From Streptomyces venezuelae ATCC 10712 (GTDB lineage Bacteria; Actinomycetota; Actinomycetes; Streptomycetales; Streptomycetaceae): DNA of 64,000 bases. The translations under genes and the position numbers were made by a program. Every line of letters begins with the position of its first letter. Positions within the stretch are counted from its first letter, which is position 1. Shown in pieces: positions 34,279 to 42,090 of the stretch. The notes below the pieces were generated by a model. The model was not told the origin of the DNA and searched no databases. It saw only the letters and a list, made by a program, of their open reading frames with translations. The stretch spans positions 7,754,001 through 7,818,000 of the forward strand of contig NZ_CP029197.1 in assembly GCF_008639165.1 (NCBI RefSeq), written 5' to 3'.

Positions 34279-34323
34279 CGGTTGCTCCGTGCCGGTCCTG
34301 GTCCGGTCGGCACGGAGCAACCG
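34279..34323 (+). terminator. Terminator of the aguA-dpp operon
   Basis: A perfect 16-bp stem (34279-34294 with 34308-34323) with a 13-base loop begins 27 bp after the secreted deiminase stop codon. The following 34324-34388 contains an A/T-rich patch (TATATATCG) that may belong to the next promoter. Confidence 0.75.
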
Positions 34324-34388
34324 AGTCGCGAACCCGTATATATCGGGACAAGATGGCACCTCGTGGCCCCTTGCCCGAGGAGACGGGA

Positions 34389-34892
34389 ATGGCTGAGCTC
34401 ATCGTCATCGGATACGACGATCCCCAGGTGGCCGAGCAGGCGTACGCCACGGTGCAGGACCTGCAGCGGGACTACGTCGTCCACCTGAACGGTCTGGCCG
34501 TCGTGTCCGTGGACGCCGAAGGGCGGACCCACGTCGACACCAGCAGCCGGATCATCGGCGTCTCCGCCGCCTCCGGCGCCCTCTGGGGAGCCATCTTCGG
34601 CCTGCTCTTCCTGCTGCCCGGCGTCGGCCTGCTGACCGGCGCCGCGCTCGGCGGCCTCGTCGGCAAGCTCAGCAAGTCGGGCGTCGACGACCGGTTCCGC
34701 CAGCAGGTGGCGGACCTCCTCACCCCCGGCTCGGCAGCCGTCGTGATCATGGCGTCGAAGATCACCGACGACAAGTTCACGGTGGCCATGCAGCCGCACG
34801 GCGGCACCGTCCTGAAGACCTCGCTCAGCGACGAGGACGAGAAGGACCTCGCCGAGCAGCTCGCCGGCCCCCAGGAGCCGCACTCCCCGTAG
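34389..34892 (+). CDS. DUF1269 membrane protein, copy 1
   Basis: The 167-residue protein starts at an ATG at 34389 (MAELIVIGYDDPQVAEQA). A ferredoxin-like N-terminal part (residues 1-55) is followed by a glycine-rich hydrophobic hairpin (GALWGAIFGLLFLLPGVGLLTGAALGGLVGKL, about 60-95). The C-terminal part is amphipathic and contains TPGSAAVVIMASKITDDKF and GGTVLKTSLS. DUF1269 proteins are widespread in actinobacteria and are sometimes stress-induced; their function is unknown. A paralogue at 36781-37284 closes the same four-gene block. Confidence 0.8.
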   Translation: MAELIVIGYDDPQVAEQAYATVQDLQRDYVVHLNGLAVVSVDAEGRTHVDTSSRIIGVSAASGALWGAIFGLLFLLPGVGLLTGAALGGLVGKLSKSGVDDRFRQQVADLLTPGSAAVVIMASKITDDKFTVAMQPHGGTVLKTSLSDEDEKDLAEQLAGPQEPHSP

Positions 34893-34910
34893 CCGCCCCG
34901 CCGCCCCGCC

Positions 34911-34963
34911 CGCAGAACCGCCGGAACCCGCAGAACCGCCGGAACCCGCAGGACGCCGGAACC
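34911..34963 (+). repeat. Short tandem repeats before baeRF gene
   Basis: Two exact 18-bp units, CGCAGAACCGCCGGAACC (34911-34928 and 34929-34946), are followed by a shortened variant (34947-34963). They occupy most of the 93-bp gap between the first DUF1269 gene and the baeRF gene. Confidence 0.8.
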
Positions 34964-34985
34964 GGCAGGACCAGGAAGGCTCCCC

Positions 34986-36080
34986 ATGGACCCCGCGCTC
35001 AGCAGCGACGTGCTCGCGAAGCTGCGACAGCCCCGCCCGTACCCCGCGGTCTCGCTCCTGATGCCGACGCACCGCCGCGAGCCGGACAACGCCCAGGACC
35101 CCGTACGCCTCCGGAACCTGGTGGCCGCGGCCGAGAAGGCGGTCCAGGACGACCCGGCGGTGACCCGGGAGCGGCGCGCGGACGTCATGGACCAGCTGGG
35201 CCGCGCGGTCGCCGAGATCGACCTCGCCCACGCCGAGGACGGCCTGGTGATCTTCGTCGCCCCGGGGGAGCACCACGTGTGGACGGTCGCCCGGACCGTT
35301 CCCGAGCGGATCGTCCTCGCGGACACCTTCCTCACCCGCAACCTCGTCGCCGCCCAGGCCGCCGAGCAGCCCTCCTGGGCGCTGGCCGTCGCGGCCGACC
35401 GGGTCTCGCTCTGGAGCGGCAGCCCCGAACGGACCACCGAGCACACCGGCGACGGATTCCCGCTCACCCGCAGCCTCGAAGACCCGGACGCGGAGCGCAA
35501 GGAGCGCGTCGGAGACCTGCCGAGCACCTTCCAGGACGAGGCCACCCGCCAGTTCCTGCGCGAGGCGCACACGGCACTGCGCGCCGTCCTCGCCTCCGCG
35601 CCCCGGCCGCTGTACGTGATCGGCGAACCCGCCGCCCTCGCGCTCCTCGAGGACACCGGGCCGCTCCAGCCCGGCGCCGTACCCCTCCACCACGGCGGAC
35701 TCGCGCGCGGACCGGCCTCGGCGGTCCAGGAGGCCGTCGAACCCGCCCGCGTCGCCCGCGAGGCCGCGGCGGCGGCCACCGTCATGGCCGAGCTCGACGC
35801 GGCCCGGGGCCGACGGGAGTTCGCCGGCGGCATCGACGAGGTGTGGCGGGCCGCGCGGGAGGGCCGCGTCCGGCTGCTCGCCGTCGAGGACCACTACCGG
35901 ACCGTCGTACGGGACGAGGGCGGCCATCTGGAGCCCGCCGAACCCGGCGAGCCCGAGGCACGCGACGACATGGTCGACGAGATCGTCGAACGTGCCCTGG
36001 ACACCGGCGCCGAGGTGCAGTTCGTCCGCGACGACACGCTGCTCGACATGGACCGCATCGCCGCCGCCCTGCGCTACTGA
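34986..36080 (+). CDS. baeRF family protein (archaeo-eukaryotic release-factor-like domain)
   Basis: The 364-residue protein starts at an ATG at 34986 with an AGGAAGG site. It begins VLAKLRQPRPYPAVSLLMPTHR, followed by an N-terminal domain with GLVIFVAPGEHHVWTV. The middle part has PSWALAVAADRVSLWSG, and the C-terminus an RNase-H/eRF1-domain-3-like arrangement with VRLLAVEDHYRT and DEIVERALDTGAEVQFVRDDTL. I recognise it as one of the bacterial baeRF families (probably baeRF3), relatives of eRF1 proposed to act on ribosomes or stalled translation. The GGQ peptide-release motif is not seen. Confidence 0.7.
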   Translation: MDPALSSDVLAKLRQPRPYPAVSLLMPTHRREPDNAQDPVRLRNLVAAAEKAVQDDPAVTRERRADVMDQLGRAVAEIDLAHAEDGLVIFVAPGEHHVWTVARTVPERIVLADTFLTRNLVAAQAAEQPSWALAVAADRVSLWSGSPERTTEHTGDGFPLTRSLEDPDAERKERVGDLPSTFQDEATRQFLREAHTALRAVLASAPRPLYVIGEPAALALLEDTGPLQPGAVPLHHGGLARGPASAVQEAVEPARVAREAAAAATVMAELDAARGRREFAGGIDEVWRAAREGRVRLLAVEDHYRTVVRDEGGHLEPAEPGEPEARDDMVDEIVERALDTGAEVQFVRDDTLLDMDRIAAALRY

Positions 36081-36121
36081 CCACGACACCCCACCCCGGA
36101 CACGAGGAGAGGCAGCATCCT

Positions 36122-36763
36122 GTGAACCCCCCATCGGCACGGCCGGGCGGCTCGGTCCGCGCACGCGCGGTGAGCGCGGCCGCCGCGGTCGTCCTCACGG
36201 CGCTCGGCGCCACCGCCCTGGTGTCCTGCGACGGCGGCGGAGACGACACCGGCGCTCCCACCTTCAGCGAACGCCCGACCGCCCCCGACACGGGCGGCTT
36301 CTCGGGTGAACTGCCCTCCGGCGTCGCCTCGTCGGCGCAGGAGGCGATCGAGTCGGTCCAGGCGTCGGCCGCTTCGGCCGCGGCCTCGGCCTCCGAGCGC
36401 GAGGCCGAGCGCAAGGCCTCCATCGGGACGGAGATCGAGCGCAACCGGCAGGACGCCGAGAACGCCCTGAAGGACGTCAAGGGCCGGGGCAACGCGCTCG
36501 GCGAGGTCGCCATGACCGGCAAGCCGCGGGCGGACACCGGCGGTGTCCTGACCGTCGTCCTGAACGTCACCAACAAGACGGACGAGGAGGCCTCCTATGC
36601 CATGCAGGTCGACTTCCTCGACGCCTCGGGCAAGGTCGTCGAGACGCAGTTCGTCGGCGTCGAGGACCTCGAACCGGGCGAACGCGAACAGCCGTTGGTC
36701 ATCAGCCGGCAGCCTCCCGAGCCGGTGCTCACCCCGAGGCTCACCAAGGCCCAGCGGTACTGA
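36122..36763 (+). CDS. Lipoprotein with a C-terminal FxLYD-like domain
   Basis: The 213-residue protein starts at a GTG at 36122. Its export signal ends in the lipobox ALVSC near residue 36. A low-complexity region and an Ala/Ser/Glu-rich helical segment follow (AQEAIESVQASAASAAASAS, about 75-115). A C-terminal beta domain has GVLTVVLNVTNKTDEEASYA and SGKVVETQFVGVEDLEPGE, as in FxLYD-type extracytoplasmic domains. It would sit on the outer face of the membrane. It lies between the baeRF and second DUF1269 genes, 17 bp before the latter, so the block is likely one transcript. Confidence 0.65.
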   Translation: MNPPSARPGGSVRARAVSAAAAVVLTALGATALVSCDGGGDDTGAPTFSERPTAPDTGGFSGELPSGVASSAQEAIESVQASAASAAASASEREAERKASIGTEIERNRQDAENALKDVKGRGNALGEVAMTGKPRADTGGVLTVVLNVTNKTDEEASYAMQVDFLDASGKVVETQFVGVEDLEPGEREQPLVISRQPPEPVLTPRLTKAQRY

Positions 36764-36780
36764 CACAGGAGGAGAGCCGC

Positions 36781-37284
36781 ATGTCCGAACTCATCGTCCT
36801 CGGCTACGACGACCGCGCCGTCGCGAACCGGGCCTTCGCCAAGGTCCAGGAGCTCGAGGACCAGCACGTGGTCGCCCTGACCGGTCTGGCTGTCGTCTCG
36901 GTGGACGCCGACGGGGAGACCCATGTGGACACCCCGGCCCGAAGGGAGGGCAGGGTGGCCCTCTCGGCGACGGCCGGGGCGCTCTGGGGCATGGTCTTCG
37001 GAATGATCATCCTCACCCCGGGCATCGGCGTGGTCGGCGCCGCGGTCGGCGGACTCATCGGCAAGCTGAGCCAGATGGGCGTCGACAAGCAGTTCCGCGA
37101 GAAGGTCCAGTCCCTGCTCGCGCCCGGCTCGTCCGCCGTCGTGGTCATGGCCACCAAGGTCACCGAGGACAAGTTCGCCGCCGCCATGGAGCAGTTCGGC
37201 GGGACCGTCCTCAAGACCTCGCTCCCGGAGCAGAGCGAGCGGGAGCTCGCCGAGCAGCTGGCGGGCCCGGACGCGACGGACTGA
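36781..37284 (+). CDS. DUF1269 membrane protein, copy 2
   Basis: The 167-residue protein starts at an ATG at 36781, with AGGAGG 8 bp upstream. It has the same length and layout as the first copy: SELIVLGYDDRAVANRAFAK, a hydrophobic Gly-rich hairpin (ALWGMVFGMIILTPGIGVVG to GLIGKL), SSAVVVMATKVTEDKF and GGTVLKTSLPEQ. The two copies flank baeRF and the lipoprotein, so duplication within the operon is likely. Function unknown. A very strong terminator follows. Confidence 0.82.
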   Translation: MSELIVLGYDDRAVANRAFAKVQELEDQHVVALTGLAVVSVDADGETHVDTPARREGRVALSATAGALWGMVFGMIILTPGIGVVGAAVGGLIGKLSQMGVDKQFREKVQSLLAPGSSAVVVMATKVTEDKFAAAMEQFGGTVLKTSLPEQSERELAEQLAGPDATD

Positions 37285-37298
37285 CCCGGCCCGCCCCG

Positions 37299-37347
37299 GG
37301 ACGCCGAACCGGCCACCCCTCCACGAGGGGTGGCCGGTTCGGCGTCC
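37299..37347. terminator. Bidirectional terminator with 22-bp perfect stem
   Basis: The arms 37299-37320 and 37326-37347 are perfectly complementary around CCACG. It lies between the convergent DUF1269 and arginine deiminase genes and can serve both. A run of nine G residues follows on the right. Confidence 0.9.
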
Positions 37348-37375
37348 GGGGGGGGGTGGACGGTTCGGCGTCCGC

Positions 37376-38638
37376 TCAGAACTCGACGGCGTCCCGGATC
37401 AGCGGACACGTCATGCAGTGGCCGCCGCCGCGTCCCCGCCCGAGCTCCGCCCCGACGATGGTCACGACCTCCACACCGGCCTTGCGCAGCAGCGTGTTCG
37501 TCTGGGTGTTCCGGTCGTACGTGAAGACCACGCCGGGTTCGAGGGCGACCGCGTTGTTGCCGCTGTCCCACTGCTGCCGCTCGGAGGCGTACACGTCGCC
37601 GCCGGTCTCGATGACCTGGAGCTTCGACAGACCGAGGCTCTTCGCCACCACGTCCACGAAGGGAGTGGCGCCCTCGTCGGTGATGTCGACCCCCGTGGCG
37701 CCTTCGCCGGGCCGCAGCGTGAAGGTGTGCACCGAGTCCATGATCTTCGGATAGAGCGTGACGATGTCACGGTCGGCGAAGGTGAAGACGGTGTCCAGGT
37801 GCATCGCCGAGCGCAGCTTCGGCATCCCCGCGACGACGACCCGTTCGGCGGCGCCCCCGCGGAACAGGGAGGCCGCGACCTGCGTGATCGCCTGTCGTGA
37901 GGTGCGCTCGCTCATGCCCATGAGGACGACGCCGTTGCCCACCGGCATGATGTCACCGCCCTCGAAGGTGGCCTGGCCCCAGTCCCGCTCGGGGTCGCCC
38001 CACCACACGGTGGCGTCCTTGTAGTCGGGGTGGAAGGTGTAGATCGCCTTCATGAGGAGGGTCTCGCCGTGCCGGGCGGGCCAGTACAGCGGGTTGAGGG
38101 TCACACCGCCGTACAGCCAGCAGGTGGTGTCACGGGTGTAGAGGGTGTTCGGCAGCGGCGGCATCAGGTATTCGCGCGCCCCGGTGCCCTCCCGGGCGAG
38201 GGCCACGTACCCGGAGCGGAACTCCTCGGGCAGGTCGGTCGTGGACAGACCGCCGATGAGGTACTCGGCGAGTTCGCGCGGGGCGACGGAGTCCAGGAAG
38301 GCGCGGGTGTCGTCGATGAGCCCGAGCCCGACCTCGTTGGCGGTGATCTTCCGGTCCAGGAGCCAGGCCCGCGCCTCGGGGATCGCCATCGTCTCGGAGA
38401 GCAGGTTGTGCAGCTCCACGACCTCGACGCCCCGCTGGGTGAGCTTGTTGACGAAGTCGGCGTGGTCGCGCTGCGCGTTCTCCACCCACATCACGTCGTC
38501 GAAGAGCAGGTCGTCCGAGTTCGTCGGGGTCAGCCGGCGGTGGGCGAGCCCCGGGGAGCAGACAAGGACCTTGCGGAGCCGTCCGACCTCGGAGTGCACG
38601 CCGAGCGGGGGCTTGGCGGAAGCGTCGTTGCTGGTCAT
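37376..38638 (-). CDS. arcA: Arginine deiminase
   Basis: The 420-residue protein starts at an ATG at 38638 with an AAAGG site. It has the full-length fold: PPLGVHSEVGRLRKVLVCSP at the N-terminus, then EGGDIMPVGN, MHLDTVFTFADRD and the catalytic Cys408 in GRGGGHCMTCP. It converts arginine to citrulline and ammonia in the cytoplasm. An antiporter gene of the ArcD type follows upstream on the same strand (52-bp gap), but no ornithine carbamoyltransferase or carbamate kinase is in the window, so an ATP-yielding ADI operon is not complete here. Acid or nitrogen supply is an alternative role. Confidence 0.95.
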   Translation of the reverse strand: MTSNDASAKPPLGVHSEVGRLRKVLVCSPGLAHRRLTPTNSDDLLFDDVMWVENAQRDHADFVNKLTQRGVEVVELHNLLSETMAIPEARAWLLDRKITANEVGLGLIDDTRAFLDSVAPRELAEYLIGGLSTTDLPEEFRSGYVALAREGTGAREYLMPPLPNTLYTRDTTCWLYGGVTLNPLYWPARHGETLLMKAIYTFHPDYKDATVWWGDPERDWGQATFEGGDIMPVGNGVVLMGMSERTSRQAITQVAASLFRGGAAERVVVAGMPKLRSAMHLDTVFTFADRDIVTLYPKIMDSVHTFTLRPGEGATGVDITDEGATPFVDVVAKSLGLSKLQVIETGGDVYASERQQWDSGNNAVALEPGVVFTYDRNTQTNTLLRKAGVEVVTIVGAELGRGRGGGHCMTCPLIRDAVEF

Positions 38639-38690
38639 GCGGGGGCCTTTCGGGTACGGGGCGAGGACGGACCGGGGGAGGGCGGGGGTC

Positions 38691-40151
38691 TCAGAGGCTG
38701 ATCCAGCCGGCCGCGAGGGCCACGATCCCCAGGACGGCGCCGACGACGGAGACGGCGAGGATCACCAGTTCGCGCGGGGAGAACAGCCGCCGGCCCTGCT
38801 CGCGCCGGGCCTTGACGAACAGGAAGGTGGCGGGCGCGTAGAGGATGAAGGAGACCAGGACGAACTTGAGCCCGGCCGCGAACAGCAGGAACGCCGTGTA
38901 GACCGTGGCGAGCAGGCCGACGACGAGCTCACGCCGGGTGCTGTCGCCCGTCACCTTCTCCTGCGCGGGTCTCAGGGCGATCTTCACCGCGAAGGCGGCG
39001 GCGAGCAGGAACGGGATCAGGCTGAGCGCGCTGGTCAGGTCGAGGGCGAAGTTGAAGGCGTCGTCGGAGAAGGCCGTGACGACCAGGACGACCTGGCTGA
39101 GGGCCGTGGTCATGAGCAGCGCGGGGACGGGCACGTCGTCGCCGCTGGAGCGCCCGAGGAAGCGGGGCATGTCCTCGTCCTTGGCGGCCACGAAGAGCAC
39201 CTCGGCGGCCATCAGGGTCCAGGCCAGATAGGCGCCGAGGACGGAGACGATGAGACCGACGCTGACGAAGACCTTGCCCCAGGTGCCGACGGCCGCCTCC
39301 AGGACGCCCGCCATGGACGGCTGGCGCAGCTCGGCGATCTCGCTCATCGGCATGATGCCGTACGACACGATGGTGACCGAGGCGAAGACGGCGAAGACGC
39401 TCAGGAAGCCCAGGACCGTCGCCCTGCCGACGTCCTCGCGGCGCTTGGCGTGCCGCGAGTACACGCTGGCGCCCTCGACGCCCAGGAAGACGAAGACGGT
39501 GGCCAGCATGGTGCCGCGGACCTGGTTGAAGAGCGAGCCCGCGTAGTCGGCGCCGCCCCAGTTGTCGGCGAACACGGACGGCTCGAAGTAGAAGAGGGCG
39601 AGGATGACGAAGACGATGATGGGCACGACCTTGGCCACGGTCACGATCCGGTTGATCGCCGCGGCCTCCTTCACCCCGCGTCTGATGAGCAGGAAGAAGC
39701 CCCAGAGCCCGGCCGAGGACAGGATGATCGCGAGGGCGGTGTCGCCGTCGCCGAGCGCCGGCCAGATCGCGCCGACCGTCGACATGATGAGCACCCAGTA
39801 CGTCACGTTGCCGACGCAGGCGCTCGCCCAGTAGCCGAAGGCCGAGAAGAAGCCGAGGTACTCGCCGAAGCCGGCCTTCGCGTACGCGTAGACGCCGGCG
39901 TCCAGGTCGGGCCGGCGCACGGCGAGCGTCTGGAAGACGAACGCCAGCATCAGCATGCCGAGTCCGGCGATGGCCCAGGCGATGAGCGCGCCCGCGACGC
40001 CGGTCTCCTGGGCGAAGCGCCGTGGGAGCGAGAACACGCCGGCGCCCACCATGGACCCGACCACCATGGCGGTCAGCGTGACGAGCGTCAGCTTGGCCGC
40101 GGGCGGGGACCCCGCTGAGGTGGTCTCCGTTCCGGTTTCTGCGTGCGACAT
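38691..40151 (-). CDS. APC-family amino acid antiporter, ArcD-like
   Basis: The 486-residue transporter has about twelve to thirteen helices. It opens with AMVVGSMVGAGVFSLPRRFA, the glycine-rich TM1 motif of basic amino acid/polyamine antiporters. It also has GYWASACVGNVTYWVLIMST and VFVFLGVEGASVYSRHAKRR, both typical of the arginine/ornithine group. It is upstream of arcA on the same strand, so it probably exchanges arginine against ornithine, citrulline or agmatine. The ribosome-binding site is GAGG in front of the ATG at 40151. The 40152-40571 gap separates it from the encapsulin operon. Confidence 0.85.
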   Translation of the reverse strand: MSHAETGTETTSAGSPPAAKLTLVTLTAMVVGSMVGAGVFSLPRRFAQETGVAGALIAWAIAGLGMLMLAFVFQTLAVRRPDLDAGVYAYAKAGFGEYLGFFSAFGYWASACVGNVTYWVLIMSTVGAIWPALGDGDTALAIILSSAGLWGFFLLIRRGVKEAAAINRIVTVAKVVPIIVFVILALFYFEPSVFADNWGGADYAGSLFNQVRGTMLATVFVFLGVEGASVYSRHAKRREDVGRATVLGFLSVFAVFASVTIVSYGIMPMSEIAELRQPSMAGVLEAAVGTWGKVFVSVGLIVSVLGAYLAWTLMAAEVLFVAAKDEDMPRFLGRSSGDDVPVPALLMTTALSQVVLVVTAFSDDAFNFALDLTSALSLIPFLLAAAFAVKIALRPAQEKVTGDSTRRELVVGLLATVYTAFLLFAAGLKFVLVSFILYAPATFLFVKARREQGRRLFSPRELVILAVSVVGAVLGIVALAAGWISL

Positions 40152-40352
40152 GACCTACCTCGGGAACGAGAGACGGCTGGAAGCCGAATCTAGCCCGAGT
40201 GGGATGGTTTGTCGCAGTAGGGGAGTATGTGTGCCTCTTCGGGTCGACCGTACGGGTGGCCCGACGTCACCGACCGACCCATGCTCTCTCGGCCACGTGG
40301 CGCGATTGCCGCAGGTCATCCGGCTAAACCTGGTACGCGGCAAGATCGCCGG

Positions 40353-40372
40353 TTCGAGGTAATGGCCTCGAA
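40353..40372. promoter_or_regulatory. Inverted repeat upstream of encapsulin operon
   Basis: TTCGAGG, 6 bases, CCTCGAA forms a perfect 7-bp-arm dyad within the 420-bp gap between the antiporter and shell-protein genes. It is a candidate operator; no cognate regulator is adjacent. Confidence 0.4.
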
Positions 40373-40436
40373 CTGATGGGGTGCGCCGGGTGCCCCGCCC
40401 GTTAGTGTTCCCCCGGATCTGGACGGATTCCCAGAG

Positions 40437-40515
40437 TTTCATTCCCCTTTCTCCCCTTTCTCTGGTTTCCCCTGCTTTCCATGCTTTCCCTGCTTTCCCT
40501 GCTTTCTCCTCTTTC
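40437..40515 (+). repeat. Pyrimidine tract with 9-bp tandem units
   Basis: Nearly 80 bases are C/T-rich; TGCTTTCCC-like 9-bp units repeat at 40473, 40482, 40491 and 40500. The tract ends about 55 bp before the encapsulin start and may lie in its 5' leader. Confidence 0.7.
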
Positions 40516-40571
40516 ACTGGCCGCCGCCCCGTGCGCCGGTCACCACCCCCCTGCGAAGGAGAGCCCGCCCC

Positions 40572-41984
40572 ATGACCGTTGACACCAGCCCGGACGCACA
40601 GCTCGACGCCCCGAAGCAGTCCAGCCTCAGCACCGCCGCCGCCCGCAACCTCGCCACCACCACCAAGTCCGCCCCGCAGATGCAGGAGATCAGCTCCCGC
40701 TGGCTGCTGCGGATGCTCCCCTGGGTCGAGACCAAGGGCGGCGCCTACCGGGTGAACCGCCGCCTCAGCTACACGGTCGGGGACGGGCGCATCGAGTTCG
40801 TCCAGGACGGCGCGAACGTCCGCGTCATCCCCCGCGAACTCGGCGAACTCGCCCTGCTGCGCGGCTTCGAGGACGACGAGGTGCTGAACGCGCTGGCCGG
40901 CCGCTGCGTGCAGCGCGAGTTCCGCGCGGGCGAGGTCCTGGTCGAGCGCGGCACCCCCGCCGAGGAGATCCACCTCATCGCCCACGGCCGGATCAACCAG
41001 ACCTCCGTCGGCAAGTACGGCGACGAGGTGGCCGTGGCCGTGCTCGCCGACGGCGACCGGTTCGGCGAGAACGCCCTGCTGGACGCCGACGCCAGCTGGG
41101 ACTACACCGCCACCGCCGAGACCTCCGGCACGCTCCTCACCCTCTCCCGCGCCGAGTTCGCCGCCGTGCTGGCCTCCGCGCCCGCCCTCCAGTCGCACAT
41201 CCAGGAATTCAGCTCCCTGCCGCTGCAGAAGCAGAACAAGCACGGCGAGGCCGAGATCGCCATGTCGGCCGGCCACACCGGCGAGGTCGCCCTGCCCGGC
41301 GCCTTCGTCGACTACGAGCTCAAGCCGCGCGAGTACGAGCTGTCCGTCGCCCAGACCGTCCTGCGGGTCCACACCAGGGTCGCCGACCTCTACAACGGGC
41401 CGATGAACCAGACGGAGGAGCAGCTCCGGCTCACCATCGAGGCCCTGCGCGAGCGCCAGGAGCACGAGCTCATCAACAACCGCGAGTTCGGCCTGCTCCA
41501 CAACGCCGACTTCAAGCAGCGCATCCAGACGCACTCGGGTCCGCCCACCCCGGACGACCTCGACGAGCTGCTCTGCCGCCGCCGTGGCACCAAGCTCTTC
41601 CTGGCCCACCCGAAGGCCATCGCCGCCATCGGACGCGAGTGGAGCGCCCGCGGCCTCTACCCGGGCACCGTCGAGCTCGACGGGCACCAGGTCCTGGGCT
41701 GGCGCGGCGTCCCGATCCTGCCCTGCAACAAGATCCCGATCAACGACGACAACACCAGCTCCATCCTCGCCATGCGCCTCGGCGAGGACAACCAGGGCGT
41801 GATCGGGCTCCGCCAGACGGGCCTGCCCGAGGAGTACGAGCCGGGCCTCTCGGTGCGCTTCATGGGCATCAGCGAGCAGGCGATCATGTCGTACCTGGTC
41901 ACCACGTACTACTCCGCCGCCATCCTCGTGCCGAACGCGCTGGGCGTCCTGGAGAACGTGCAGATCGCCCGCCGGCGCGACTAG
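40572..41984 (+). CDS. Family 2B encapsulin shell protein, EshA-like, with cyclic-nucleotide-binding domain
   Basis: The 470-residue protein starts at an ATG with an AAGGAG site. An N-terminal arm (residues 1-50) precedes an HK97-like E-loop/P-domain part. A cyclic-nucleotide-binding domain follows (about 85-220: LLRGFEDDEVLNALAGRC, FRAGEVLVERGTPAEEIHLI, DGDRFGENALLDADA). The rest of the capsid fold is from about 245 to the end (FVDYELKPREYELSVAQTVL, HELINNREFGLLHNADF, GWRGVPILPCNKIPI, FMGISEQAIMSYLVTTYYSA). The length equals that of EshA. Family 2B shells enclose terpene cyclases, and the next gene is 2-MIB synthase. It is expected to assemble a nanocompartment around that enzyme. Confidence 0.9.
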   Translation: MTVDTSPDAQLDAPKQSSLSTAAARNLATTTKSAPQMQEISSRWLLRMLPWVETKGGAYRVNRRLSYTVGDGRIEFVQDGANVRVIPRELGELALLRGFEDDEVLNALAGRCVQREFRAGEVLVERGTPAEEIHLIAHGRINQTSVGKYGDEVAVAVLADGDRFGENALLDADASWDYTATAETSGTLLTLSRAEFAAVLASAPALQSHIQEFSSLPLQKQNKHGEAEIAMSAGHTGEVALPGAFVDYELKPREYELSVAQTVLRVHTRVADLYNGPMNQTEEQLRLTIEALRERQEHELINNREFGLLHNADFKQRIQTHSGPPTPDDLDELLCRRRGTKLFLAHPKAIAAIGREWSARGLYPGTVELDGHQVLGWRGVPILPCNKIPINDDNTSSILAMRLGEDNQGVIGLRQTGLPEEYEPGLSVRFMGISEQAIMSYLVTTYYSAAILVPNALGVLENVQIARRRD

Positions 41985-42090
41985 AGGTCCCGGGCCGCCG
42001 CCACGGCGGCCATGACAGTCCGGACCGTCCCGGGCCGGCCGAGCGGGCCCGGGACCCCGGACAGCCCATCCCCTCACCAAGGAGTCACGG

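Noticed and set aside
37376..40151. Complete arginine deiminase (ADI) operon
   Set aside because: Only the deiminase and antiporter are present; carbamoyltransferase and carbamate kinase genes are absent from the window.
40152..40571. Small plus-strand gene in the encapsulin leader (64 codons with FPAF repeats)
   Set aside because: It is generated by the pyrimidine tandem repeat, has no ribosome-binding site and no protein-like composition outside the repeat.
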